Positions 47,861-57,525 of a stretch of DNA of 64,000 bases are shown one piece after another (positions within the stretch are counted from its first letter, which is position 1; each line of letters starts with the position of its first letter). The stretch spans positions 30,508,153 through 30,572,152 of the forward strand of contig NC_035162.2 in assembly GCF_001659605.2 (NCBI RefSeq), written 5' to 3'. The notes beneath the pieces are model-generated. The model worked only from the letters and a program-made list of their open reading frames with translations. It did no database searches and was not told where the DNA came from. This DNA is from Manihot esculenta. Lineage: Eukaryota; Streptophyta; Magnoliopsida; Malpighiales; Euphorbiaceae. The position numbers and the translations under genes were made by a program.

Positions 47861-48590
47861 GAATCATACAAAACAGTTATGACTTTCTTGCTATCATGTC
47901 TAAAGCCGCTAAATATACTGTCCAAGAATCTCACTCCAAGATCTTTGTTAAAATATATTTCTCTTTTGTATACCTATATTTTCTTGCTTCCCATGAATTT
48001 TGGGATTATGGAACAACAAATAAATTTAACCTATTATTAGTCATATCCATTTCTAAACTAATTTTTAATAATTTACAACTTCAATTGAAATCAAATATAT
48101 TTCACAATAATTCAAATTAATTAATTCCTTTTCTTTCAATTTTTTTGTTTGAAGTGAATTTTTAATTAATTTATTTTAACTTAGAAAATTACAAAAAAAA
48201 AATTAAGTTGAATTTTTGTGAAATTAGTCACTTCAGAGAGAGGATTAGGAAAGCTTTTGTTTGTTTTCAAAATAGAGAAAAGCATAAGCCATTCTAAAGA
48301 TCACCACTTTCTATTTTATGTTTAAATAATTTAAGTGTTTTTCTTGTATGATAGGCATTTGGGGAAGATTTTTAGATAAGTCTTATCAATATATTCAGTA
48401 ATTGGCGGCCAATAATTTAAATATTTGATTCATTGAGATTCTCATGTCATCTTATAAACAAACCTTTTATTTGATACGATTCACTTTACAAAAAAAAAAT
48501 TCAATTGAATTATAATAAAATTACGTATGATTTTATTTTATTTTTTTTAAAAAAATACAAATGTTTTAAGTTAAAAGGAAATAAATTTGT
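47861..48590. other. AT-rich flank continuing copy C, no gene
   Basis: Matches 10,960-11,690 of copy A. The short ATG frame at 47,896-48,120 is the AT-driven one present in every copy. Confidence 0.55.
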
Positions 48591-48599
48591 TCCATTTAA

Positions 48600-49250
48600 A
48601 AAAACTTGATACATTTTGACTCAGTGGGTGCCTCGTCTTTTTCGAAAAAAATTTTAGCAGAAACCTTCCCAACCAAGTGTAAACTACCTATCTTGGATAA
48701 ATATGATGGAACAGCAGATCCCAGAAGCCACCTGGAAATCTTTAAGATGACCATGCAGTTTCAAGATGTTAAGGATTTTGTATTATGCCAAGTGTTTCCA
48801 TTAACACTTATAGATTTAGCTCAAAAATAGTACCAACATCTAAGCTTGGGTTTAATTCAAAATTACGCAAATTGCTATGTTATTTAATTCAACTTTATCA
48901 CATGTATACCTCATAAAAAAATTTTCTCTGACTTGCAGAAGATCCGCCAAGGATAGGGCGAGTTTTTAAGAATTTTTATCTCACAGTTCAACGCTGAAGC
49001 CATACATGCAGAAGAATGCAATCACAAGATAGCGTATAAAGCATACGAAATATTAAATTCATGGATTCCTTAATTAAAAATATAGTCGTGACGTATGAAC
49101 AGTTGATAGACAAAGCTCAGAAGCATATCAGGTTGGATGACAAAGTCAAAGCATTAAAAGAGGACAAGAGGGCGAACCAAAAATAAAGTCAAAAGCCCGA
49201 GAGGCGAGGACATGAAGGAGATCACAGGAGTTATCTCATCCCTTGATATC
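48600..49250 (+). pseudogene. Ty3/gypsy (Tat-like) gag fragment (copy C)
   Basis: The best-preserved version of the fragment: KILAETFPTKCKLPILDKYDG, TADPRSHLEIF, DFVLCQVFPLTLIDLAQK before a stop at 48,828. It lacks the additional ORF that follows in A and B. Confidence 0.75.
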
Positions 49251-49259
49251 AAAGTAAGT

Positions 49260-50052
49260 ATCATTTGTGCTTTGTGCTGGTTTTTCTTTTTCTTTTCTTT
49301 TCATGGTAGTTTGGGCAAATCAGCTCATAGGGAGTTATACTAACTTTTTATTTGCATGTATTTGTATTTTTATTTCTCTTGACCTTAGCAGATTTAAAGA
49401 TTCAATTCAAGATAAAAACTCCTTAAGTGAAGGTAACATACTGTGAATGATTCAATTTAGGCTTAAAGGGGTGAAAAATCGATGAGGTCATGAGATAGGA
49501 AGCTCTTTTAACCTTGTTATCTATGTTGAGTAGAGCAAAAGTTAAGACAAAATTCTGTGTGTGAGCAGAAAGTGAAAAATTTGTGAAAAAGAAAAATGTG
49601 TGAAAGGGAAAAAAAAGAAAAATTTGTGAAAAAGAAAAATGTGTGAAAGGAAAAAAAAGTTTTGGGGTGTGTTATAGGGCAAAAAGATGCAAAAAGAAAC
49701 AAAAAGAAAGTAAAAGATAATGTAATCAATGCAAAAAAATATAACCTAGCAGTACCCCCACACCTATTGCAAACATTGTCCTCAATGTATGAATATATAT
49801 ATAAAAAATTTAAGAAGGAAAAGGAAAGGGACTTCCTGGCCTGTGGGTGATTTGGCCAGTGATTTGGGCAAATCACTCGCCAAATCACTGTCTGTCATGG
49901 TGGAGGGGCAGAAAATGGTGAACCAGCAGCTGCAGCATACTTTCCATGTGCTGCATCCTGTCTTCGATTCTGGTGAGATGAGCCTCCACCAAATGGTCTT
50001 GAGGTGCCTTTTATGTCCTCCAAGGTCCACCCAATTGCTTTCTTATGTTTCC
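49260..50052 (-). other. Probable remnant of another gypsy element, 3' noncoding part
   Basis: On the minus strand 49,752-49,789 reads ACATTGAGGACAATGT…GTGTGGGGGT, a phrase I associate with the 3' noncoding part of Athila-type gypsy elements. The remaining sequence is A/G-rich with GTGTGAAAGG(A)AAAAA repeats at 49,550-49,660. No intact ORF. The chromovirus at 50,053 is inserted in it. Assignment is tentative. Confidence 0.35.
49847..49888. repeat. Near-perfect hairpin, 20-bp arms
   Basis: The arm at 49,847-49,866 pairs with 49,869-49,888 with a single mismatch and a 2-bp loop. Each arm is itself a doubled GTGATTTGG word, so the block is both a direct and an inverted repeat. Confidence 0.75.
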
Positions 50053-50317
50053 TGTAATACCTGGCTCGAGTCCGGCATCGGAATTCCTGTCGTCCAGTGG
50101 AATCCAGGATGTCGGCATTCGCTAGACGGGTAGAATTTATGTTTTTCTAAAGTCATGAAGTATGTTTTTATGTTTTCTAGTTAAATGGAACTAAGTGTTT
50201 GAAAGAAAAGAACCAAGGCAGAAAAGCCAGGTTCGGCCGCCGAAGGTGACATTCGGCCGCCGAACATGCATGGCTTTTGGTTTCACGTTAGGCCGCCGAA
50301 GGTGGTCTGGCCAGCCA

Positions 50318-50328
50318 CCTATAAAACG
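50318..50328 (+). promoter_or_regulatory. Chromovirus LTR TATA box
   Basis: CCTATAAAACG, directly downstream of three GCCGCCGAA motifs. It is conserved in the 3' LTR (57,793) and, as CCTATAAAAGG, in the solo LTRs. Transcription would start ~30 bp on, giving a long U5/leader before gag. Confidence 0.6.
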
Positions 50329-51470
50329 GCCCTCAGTCGGTTGAAAGGATAAGCTTCGCCGTTTCTTTCACTTTCTGAGGTGAGACCCTGTCCTTTTTTA
50401 GTATTCTTTCATGTTTTCATCCACTCTTGCAAAGATTTGATTGAGTTTTATGTTATTTTGAAGGTTTTGAGCTAAAAACACAATGTTGTGACTTTTGGAG
50501 AGTTTGAAGAAGAGTTGCTTCAAAACTCCACGTTAGGATCATTCATCTACTTGCGTTCAAAAGGTAAGTGAAGATCCTGAGGTTGTTTTTATGATTTCTG
50601 ATGGTTTTGTGGGGTTTATGGAGAGAGTTGCATGAATAGGTTAAAAAGAGAGTTTTTGATGATTTTGTGAGAACAGCATGTTTATGTGTTATATGTTTTT
50701 TGTTGTTGGGGTTTATAGGTAGTTTTTGACCCCTTTGAGCATATACTTGGGTGTATGCAAGTTGAGGAAGTGAGGTGTTTGAGTTTGGGAGAGTTTTGTG
50801 CTTTTGGCGAGAGGCAGGGCAAGTTTCTGCCCTGCTGATGAACTCAGGTTCGGCAGCCGAAGGAACATTCGGCCGCCGAACCCCTGAGGAGGTGAGAGGA
50901 GGTGACTTCGGTTGCCCAAGCTTGCCCCCGAGCTTTTGGACTTTCGGCTCTGGAGGGGAGTTCGGCCGCCGAAGGTGCCCCTGAAGGTTAGAGACTTTCG
51001 TCTCTGGAATGCCTTTCAGCCCCCGAAACTTGGCCCCTAAAGGGTTCGGCTGCCGAAAGTTGAGATTCGGCCGCCAAACCTGCCGCCGAAAGTGTTCTGT
51101 CCAGCTTTTCTTTTGCATACTTTCCATGAGTTTTAGAGTGAGTTTAAGGGAATTCTTGGGGAGTTGAAGAGAGTTATTCTTAAGCTAGTTTGGTCCCTCA
51201 TGTGAGTCTTTCTGTGCTTACACAGACCAGAGGAACCAGAGAGAGCAGCAGTGAGTACTGCTCCAGAGTTTACAGAGCCGGCAGAGTCAGTCAGATAGCC
51301 AGAGGTGAGTGGAACTCAACTTAATCTTTTTAATTGAGCAATGGAATGTTTTAGCATATTTCATGCATCATGATTATGCAGTAGGTTGATTGCATTAGAA
51401 TCCACGAATATGTTGCATTGCATAGTTATTTGTTCTTGTGGGTGAATGCTGAATGATCCAATAGTCTCTG

Positions 51471-51590
51471 AGTTAAGACCAGGAGCCTTTGACTACGCCC
51501 TGGCAGGTATAGTTAAGACCAGGAGCCTTTGACTACGCCCTGGCAGGTATAGTAAAGACCAGGAGCCTTTGACTATGCCCTGGCAATGGT
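51471..51590 (+). repeat. 40-bp LTR minisatellite, three units
   Basis: Three units starting AGTTAAGACCAGGAGCC, 40 bp each, the last diverging after CTGGCAATGG. The 3' LTR is truncated inside its copy of this array. Confidence 0.9.
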
Positions 51591-52046
51591 AAGTACAGGT
51601 GTTATATACACGTATACATATATAACAGGAAGACCAGGTGCTCGATTCTACGCGCTGGCACGGCAGAGTTACTAGGACTATGTGGTGACAGGTTTACCCT
51701 TGATGTGGATTGTTTGTGTTATGATGCATTCCATAAGATCATGTTTTACTGTTCTACTCACTGGGCTATAGAGCTCATCGTACTCCCTTAACCCCAGTCT
51801 TGCAGGTTCAGTATACAGTGTACAGGGGAGATCAGCAGAGGACTAAAAGAGAAAAGAGATTTGTAATAGCTTAGAGTGGACATGTAATATTAAAGAGATG
51901 TACTAGTTGTGCTTGACTGAGATAGTTTATGTTGTAAATCTTTTGTTTATGTACATGATCTAGATATGTATATGTTGTACAGAGTATGTGAAAAACCAGC
52001 CTTAACAGGTATGAGATAACCCATCTAGAGCAAGCTCTAGTCAGGG

Positions 52047-52088
52047 GTACAGAGTACAGAGTACAGAGTACAGAGTACAGAGTACAGA
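52047..52088 (+). repeat. 7-bp microsatellite (GTACAGA)n in the 5' LTR
   Basis: About six tandem GTACAGA units. The other family LTRs have one or two units at the same position, so this is a local expansion. Confidence 0.85.
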
Positions 52089-52272
52089 GATAGTGCATGC
52101 ACAGGTTAAGCCTTGGTTCAGAAAAGAGTTTTTATTTTCACAGAAAATGTATGATCATGTATGAGATTTACAGGTACACAGAGAGTATAGCAGGCTTGCT
52201 ACGGGTTCTGGCGGCCTTAAGCCGACCTGAATCCTAGTGCCGGTGACGATCCATTTTGGGGTCGTTACAGAT

Positions 52273-52284
52273 TGGTATCAGAGC
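52273..52284 (+). other. Primer-binding site, initiator tRNA-Met
   Basis: TGGTATCAGAGC, three bases after the 5' LTR, is the standard complement of the 3' end of plant initiator tRNA-Met used to prime minus-strand DNA synthesis. Confidence 0.9.
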
Positions 52285-52501
52285 CCTAGGTTCACATGAT
52301 CGGACCTATAGAGAGAGTGTCGGGCTCATAGAGGTTACAGTTGGTCAAGCATAATAGGGAATCATGTCCACTAGGATAGGATGTTGAGTCCTGTCTTTTT
52401 GTTGCTATGAAATGCCATGATATGCATGTGCATTATTGAGATATATGAGGTATATATCTATGCTGATATGCTATGTTATGTGTTGTTTTGCCAGAGTTAC
52501 A

Positions 52502-55500
52502 ATGCGAGGAACTCGTCGATCAACTCGATTGACTGGAGTCCCATCAGATAATGAGAGAATAGCTGCTCGTCCTCCTGCATTGCCAAGGGCAAGGTCACAA
52601 AGATCTAGCAGGGAAGGTACGTCAATAGACCCTAGAAGGTCTGTAGACGAGAGCAGAAGAGGGACTGTTAGAGGAGGAAGATCAGAGGAGGTGAGGGAGG
52701 CCATGGAGATTGACCAGTCTATGGATGAAAGTATGGGTGTAGGCAGATCTGAAGAAGGTATGGGAGAGTCCCAGGGAGACACTCAGGCCTCAGGTTTTGG
52801 CTATCCAGCCTTTTCCCAAGATCCAGAGTATCCGATGGAAGGTACGTCGGAGTACTCTCGTTTTGTCCCATATCCTACATATATGCCATATATGCCTTAT
52901 CCTCACTATTATCCACCATATCCTATGTATCCATCCTCCCCTACCCATCCAAGTGCAGCACACCCAGAGTCAAATGAACCAGTACCGCCACCACCACAAA
53001 CAGAACCAGTAGCCCCTGTTGCCCAAACACCTCCACCTAGTTCATCTGGAAGTAAGGTGAAAATGACAGAGTACCTGAAATTGGATGCTCCTAAATTCAA
53101 TACAGGAGATGATCCATTTGAGTACCTGAGAACTGTGAAGATGATCACTGATGAGTTGGGTGCAGATGATAGCAGAGCCATTGAGATGGCAGGGTTTACA
53201 CTAAAGTGTAAGAAAGCTCGGGAATGGTTCAAGAATTATGTGGAGCCTAGAATGGACAGTATGTTGTGGGGAGAGTTCGCCAATGAGTTTGCAGGGTGGG
53301 CTTTTCCTGATAGCTCCAGGGAGATGAAGGTCATAGAGTTTGAACAGTTGAGACAGATAGACGAGATGAGTGTTGATGAATTCATAGATAAGTTCCTTGA
53401 TTTGCTTCAGTACGTGGGTCAAGCCTATGATACTGATCAGAAGAAGGCAAGGAGGTATACGATGAGACTGCATCCCAGGTATTCTTCCTTGATTCTTCCA
53501 GCAGAGAAGGAGAGTTTCCACTCTATTGTGGACGCAGCCAGGAAAATGGAAGCAAGTGCCAATATTCAGAAACAGTCAAAGGCACAGGCTTCGAGTTCTA
53601 AGGCCCCCAGTTCAGGCACTACAGGCAGCAAGAGATGGGATAGAGCAAAAGGGTTAAAGAACAAGTTCTGGAGTAAAGCCAAGTCTAGTCTGGGAATGGG
53701 TAGTGGCTCCAGCTCTGGCACAGCTAGTCCAGTGTGTAGGAGATGTGGGAGACCACACAGAGGAGCTTGTCAGTTGGGATCTTCAGCCTGTTTTAGATGT
53801 GGACAGGAAGGGCATTTTGCTCGGGAATGTCCTCAGGTGACTTTTGTGGCACCATCCCAGCAGATGAGTTCTGGCAGTGTAGTACAGCCAGTTGTACAGC
53901 CAGCAGCTCCAGCCATGCCTCAGAGTAGTGGCAGAGGTAGAGGGAGAGGGGCAGCCTCTACTTCAGCAGCAGGTTCCCGAGGTGGAAATCTGATAGCCCC
54001 AGCACGGATTTTCACTGTGACACAGGAGGAGGCTAACACGTCGAACACAGTGGTGTCAGGTAATCTCATCATTGGGTGTTCAGATGTGTATGCTTTGATG
54101 GACCCCGGTGCTTCTCATTCCATTATTGCTTCGAGAGCCATAGAGAGATTGGGTTTGATCAGTTCTGAGTTAGAGTATCCTCTCTGGGTCAGTGGACCCA
54201 AGTGCGACCCATCAGTAGCAGTGTCAGTCTGTCGTTACAGTCCAGTGTTCATAGAGGGTAGATGCCTTCCAGCTGACCTTGTGGTTCTAGACTTGACTGA
54301 TTTTGACGTCATTCTAGGGATGGATTGGCTATCTACATCTGGTGCTACTTTGGACTGTAGAGACAAGGTAGTTAGTCTCAGAGACCAGGATGGGTCAGAG
54401 TGTGTCTTCAGGGGAGACAGGAGAGGTACGCCCAGAGGTTTGATTTCAGCCCTTCAGGCTCATCGTTTGCTTAGGAGGGGTTGTCAGGGGTTTCTAGCTC
54501 ATGTGAGAGAGCTGGACAGTCAGGTTAGGGAACCAACCTTGCTACCAGTAGTCCGAGAGTTTCCAGATGTGTTCCTAGACGAACTTCCAGGACTACCGCC
54601 GGGTAGGGAGATAGAGTTTGAAATTGAATTGCTGCCTGATACCAGACCTATCTCTATTCCTCTCTACAGGATGGCGCCAGCAGAGTTAAAAGAGTTGAAA
54701 GAACAGTTGCAGGATTTGGTAGATAAGGGTTTCATCCGCCCTAGTACCTCACCTTGGGGTGCTCCAGTGCTCTTTGTCAGAAAGAAGGATGGATCCCTCA
54801 GACTTTGTATCGACTACAGACAGTTGAACAAGGTCACTACCAAGAATAGGTATCCTCTACCTAGGATTGATGATCTATTCGACCAGCTAGCTGGAGCGGG
54901 TTGTTTCTCTAAAATAGATATGAGATCCGGGTATCATCAGTTGAGAGTTAGAGAGGCAGATGTGCCAAAGACAGCTTTCAGGACCAGATATGGGCATTAT
55001 GAGTTCTTAGTAATGTCGTTCGGGTTGACTAATGCCCCTGCAGCATTCATGGATCTCATGAACAGGGTTTTCAGCGAGTATCTAGATCACTTTGTGATTG
55101 TCTTTATCGATGACATCTTAGTGTATTCCAGAGATGCAGAGGAGCATGCCCAGCATCTGAGGACAGTTTTGCAGACACTGAGAGAGCATGGTTTATATGC
55201 CAAGTTCTCGAAGTGTGAGTTTTGGTTGAGGAGCATTTCCTTCTTGGGACATGTGGTATTAGCAGAAGGGATTGAGGTAGACCCCAATAAGATAGAGGCT
55301 GTAGCTAACTGGCCCAGACCCACTACAGTGACGGAGATTAAAAGCTTTCTGGGATTGGCAGGTTACTACAGGAGGTTCGTTCAGGACTTCTCGAAGATAG
55401 CTGCTCCTATGACCAAACTGACTCAGAAGAACCAGAAGTTTTTCTGGTCATATCAGTGCGAAGAGAGCTTTGAGGAGCTCAAGAGGAGATTGACTTCAGC

Positions 55501-56050
55501 CCCAGTGTTAGCTCTGCCTGTTAGTGACGAGGATTTCACAGTGTTCTGTGATGCATCTCGAGTGGGATTGGGTTGTGTTTTGATGCAGAGTGATAGGGTG
55601 ATTGCTTATGCTTCTAGACAGTTGAAGAAGCACGAGTTGAATTACCCCACCCATGACCTAGAGATGGCAGCAGTTATCTTTGCACTCAAGATGTGGAGGC
55701 ATTACCTTTACGGGGTTAAATGCGAGATCTTTACTGATCACAAGAGTCTACAGTACATCTTGAGCCAGAGAGAGCTGAATTTGAGGCAGAGAAGATGGGT
55801 AGAATTGCTCAGTGATTATGATTGTAAGATCCAGTATCATCCGGGTAAGGCAAATGTTGTGGCAGACGCCCTAAGCCGTAAGTCACTAGGCAGTTTATCC
55901 CATATAGCAGCAGAGCGGAGACCAGTCGTGATGGAGCTTTACAAGCTCATCGAGGAAGGGTTACAGCTAGAGTTGTCTGGTACAGGTGCGTTGATAGCAC
56001 AGATGAGAGTGACACCTATGTTTCTGGAGCAGATAGCTCAGAGACAGTAG
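52502..56050 (+). CDS. Chromovirus gag-protease-RT-RNase H, ends at TAG
   Basis: 1,182 codons from the Met at 52,502 (MRGTRRSTR); an in-frame Met 22 codons upstream is possible but starts an atypical hydrophobic stretch. Order: P-rich N-terminus, gag capsid (~200-310), [12 protein letters not shown], then CCHC knuckle [14 protein letters not shown] (430-443). Protease has DPGA at 534 (Pro in place of Ser/Thr). RT (~700-900) has FIDDILVYS, catalytic D870/D871. RNase H starts at FCDAS (D1017) and includes FTDHKSLQ and ADALSRK. The protein then meets TAG at 56,048 in the linker before integrase. The same frame continues without other stops, so the element is one nonsense codon from open. Confidence 0.92.
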   Translation: MRGTRRSTRLTGVPSDNERIAARPPALPRARSQRSSREGTSIDPRRSVDESRRGTVRGGRSEEVREAMEIDQSMDESMGVGRSEEGMGESQGDTQASGFGYPAFSQDPEYPMEGTSEYSRFVPYPTYMPYMPYPHYYPPYPMYPSSPTHPSAAHPESNEPVPPPPQTEPVAPVAQTPPPSSSGSKVKMTEYLKLDAPKFNTGDDPFEYLRTVKMITDELGADDSRAIEMAGFTLKCKKAREWFKNYVEPRMDSMLWGEFANEFAGWAFPDSSREMKVIEFEQLRQIDEMSVDEFIDKFLDLLQYVGQAYDTDQKKARRYTMRLHPRYSSLILPAEKESFHSIVDAARKMEASANIQKQSKAQASSSKAPSSGTTGSKRWDRAKGLKNKFWSKAKSSLGMGSGSSSGTASPVCRRCGRPHRGACQLGSSACFRCGQEGHFARECPQVTFVAPSQQMSSGSVVQPVVQPAAPAMPQSSGRGRGRGAASTSAAGSRGGNLIAPARIFTVTQEEANTSNTVVSGNLIIGCSDVYALMDPGASHSIIASRAIERLGLISSELEYPLWVSGPKCDPSVAVSVCRYSPVFIEGRCLPADLVVLDLTDFDVILGMDWLSTSGATLDCRDKVVSLRDQDGSECVFRGDRRGTPRGLISALQAHRLLRRGCQGFLAHVRELDSQVREPTLLPVVREFPDVFLDELPGLPPGREIEFEIELLPDTRPISIPLYRMAPAELKELKEQLQDLVDKGFIRPSTSPWGAPVLFVRKKDGSLRLCIDYRQLNKVTTKNRYPLPRIDDLFDQLAGAGCFSKIDMRSGYHQLRVREADVPKTAFRTRYGHYEFLVMSFGLTNAPAAFMDLMNRVFSEYLDHFVIVFIDDILVYSRDAEEHAQHLRTVLQTLREHGLYAKFSKCEFWLRSISFLGHVVLAEGIEVDPNKIEAVANWPRPTTVTEIKSFLGLAGYYRRFVQDFSKIAAPMTKLTQKNQKFFWSYQCEESFEELKRRLTSAPVLALPVSDEDFTVFCDASRVGLGCVLMQSDRVIAYASRQLKKHELNYPTHDLEMAAVIFALKMWRHYLYGVKCEIFTDHKSLQYILSQRELNLRQRRWVELLSDYDCKIQYHPGKANVVADALSRKSLGSLSHIAAERRPVVMELYKLIEEGLQLELSGTGALIAQMRVTPMFLEQIAQRQ

Positions 56051-57445
56051 GAGGACCCTGAGTTGATGAAAATTGCCAGGACTGTTCAGTCAGGCAACAG
56101 TGTAGAGTTCAGATTTGACAGTAAATGGATCCTTCGTTATGGGAGTCGACTTTGTGTACCAGATGTTAGCAGTTTGAAGGAAGACATTATGAGGGAAGCT
56201 CATAATGCGAGGTATAGTGTTCACCCAGGAGCCACCAAGATGTATCAGGATCTGAAGAGGGTGTATTGGTGGCCAGCCATGAAGAAAGAAGTAGCGCAGT
56301 TTGTGACAGCCTGTGAGGTTTGTCAGAGGGTGAAACTAGAACATCAGAAGCCGGCTAGAATGCTTAACCCACTGACGATTCCAGAATGGAAATGGGAGAA
56401 CATAGCTATGGATTTTGTAGTGGGCTTACCGGCAGCGTCCAACAGGATAGACTCCATATGGGTGATTGTGGACAGACTCACGAAATCTGCTCATTTCATT
56501 TCAGTTAGGAGTAACTATTCTGTGGATAAGTTAGCACAGGTTTATCTGGATGAGATAGTGAGATTACATGGAGTCCCAGTGTCTATAGTTTCAGACAGAG
56601 GACCTCAGTTCACCTCCAGATTTTGGCGAAGTCTGCAGAGTGCAATAGGCACGAGATTAGATTTTAGTACTGCTTTCCACCCACAGACTGATGGACAGTC
56701 AGAGAGGACCATCCAAACCATAGAGGATATGCTCATAATGTGTGTGTTAGACTTTGGCGGTTCTTGGAGGCAGCATCTACCTCTGGTGGAGTTTGCCTAC
56801 AATAACAGTCATCATGCTAGCATCGGGATGGCTCCTTATGAAGCATTATATGGGAGGAAGTGCAGATCACCTGTTTGCTGGGAAGAGGTAGGAGAGAAGG
56901 CTCTTGCAGGGCCAGAGTTAGTAGAGATTACCAGTCGAACAGTGCCCGTGATCAGAGAGAGGATCAGAACAGCTCAGAGTAGACAGAAAAGCTATACAGA
57001 CGTCCGCAGGAAACTGCTAGAGTTTCAGGAGGGAGATTGGGTATTGCTGAAAGTGTCTCCAATGAAAGGAGTGGTTCGTTTTGGGAAGAAGGGTAAGTTA
57101 GCTCCGCGGTACATTGGACCCTTTGAGATTTTGCAGAGGATCGGAAATGTATCATATAAGCTGGATTTACCCACTTCTATGGAGAGGATTCACCCGGTAT
57201 TTCATGTTTCTATGCTATGGAAGTTTGTGTCAGATCCGGGTCAGGTTATTAGTGAGCCTGATGTGGAGATTCTTAGGGATCTCACTTATATAGAGCAGCC
57301 AGTGAGGATTCTTGACACACAGATCAGACAACTAAGGAACAAGGAGATTCTGATGGTGAAAGTTTTGTGGAACCACCATAATCTAGAAGAGTGTACCTGG
57401 GAGACGCGGGAGTCTATGCTCCAGCAGTATCCATATCTGTTTTGA
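56051..57445 (+). CDS. Chromovirus integrase with chromodomain-like tail, downstream of the TAG
   Basis: Same frame as the preceding segment. By readthrough numbering: zinc-binding H1234, H1241, C1271, C1274; catalytic core D1304, D1365, E1401 (D-35-E spacing correct, SDRGPQFTSRFW and HPQTDGQSER context). A GPY/F-type module (YIGPFEIL) follows, then ~47 C-terminal residues (LRNKEILMVKVLW…EECTWE) of the chromodomain-like type that directs chromovirus integration to heterochromatin. Ends at TGA 57,443-57,445. Without readthrough of the TAG it would not be made from the normal polyprotein start. Confidence 0.9.
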   Translation, partial: EDPELMKIARTVQSGNSVEFRFDSKWILRYGSRLCVPDVSSLKEDIMREAHNARYSVHPGATKMYQDLKRVYWWPAMKKEVAQFVTACEVCQRVKLEHQKPARMLNPLTIPEWKWENIAMDFVVGLPAASNRIDSIWVIVDRLTKSAHFISVRSNYSVDKLAQVYLDEIVRLHGVPVSIVSDRGPQFTSRFWRSLQSAIGTRLDFSTAFHPQTDGQSERTIQTIEDMLIMCVLDFGGSWRQHLPLVEFAYNNSHHASIGMAPYEALYGRKCRSPVCWEEVGEKALAGPELVEITSRTVPVIRERIRTAQSRQKSYTDVRRKLLEFQEGDWVLLKVSPMKGVVRFGKKGKLAPRYIGPFEILQRIGNVSYKLDLPTSMERIHPVFHVSMLWKFVSDPGQVISEPDVEILRDLTYIEQPVRILDTQIRQLRNKEILMVKVLWNHHNLEECTWETRESMLQQYPYLF

Positions 57446-57512
57446 GGTTCGTTTTCCTCCTTGTTATGTGTTTCTTTGTTTGTGTTTAGAACATTCGAGG
57501 ACGAATGGTCTT

Positions 57513-57525
57513 AAGGGGGGGAGAA
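57513..57525 (+). other. Chromovirus polypurine tract
   Basis: AAGGGGGGGAGAA immediately before the 3' LTR TGTAATACC; the plus-strand primer site. Confidence 0.85.

Larger units (their letters stand above)
44990..49250. repeat. Partial third copy C of the PME-pseudogene block
   Basis: 45,607-49,250 aligns with 10,377-12,360 of copy A and 33,839-35,850 of copy B once the solo LTR at 46,200-47,855 is removed. It is visibly more diverged from A and B than they are from each other. Homology ends near 49,250 within the gag fragment. Confidence 0.82.
50053..52269 (+). repeat. Chromovirus 5' LTR, 2,217 bp
   Basis: TGTAATACC to GGTCGTTACA. It holds four exact TTCGGCCGCCGAA palindromes (50,232, 50,252, 50,868, 50,961) plus variants, a TATA box at 50,320, the 40-bp minisatellite and a 7-bp microsatellite. 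It lacks 43 bp present in the 3' LTR. Minus-strand open frames here (for example 50,543-51,127) are repeat artefacts. Confidence 0.93.

Noticed and set aside
49517..50133. Overlapping plus and minus frames before the chromovirus
   Set aside because: Phe/Lys-rich products from A/G-rich DNA on both strands; no conserved domain. Treated as an old gypsy noncoding remnant.
50543..51127. A 194-codon minus-strand ORF in the chromovirus 5' LTR (and relatives at 58,016-58,558 and 31,000-31,552)
   Set aside because: The Arg/Pro/Ala-rich product comes from reading through the TTCGGCCGCCGAA repeats. Frames change between LTR copies with small indels, and no start context or domain is conserved.
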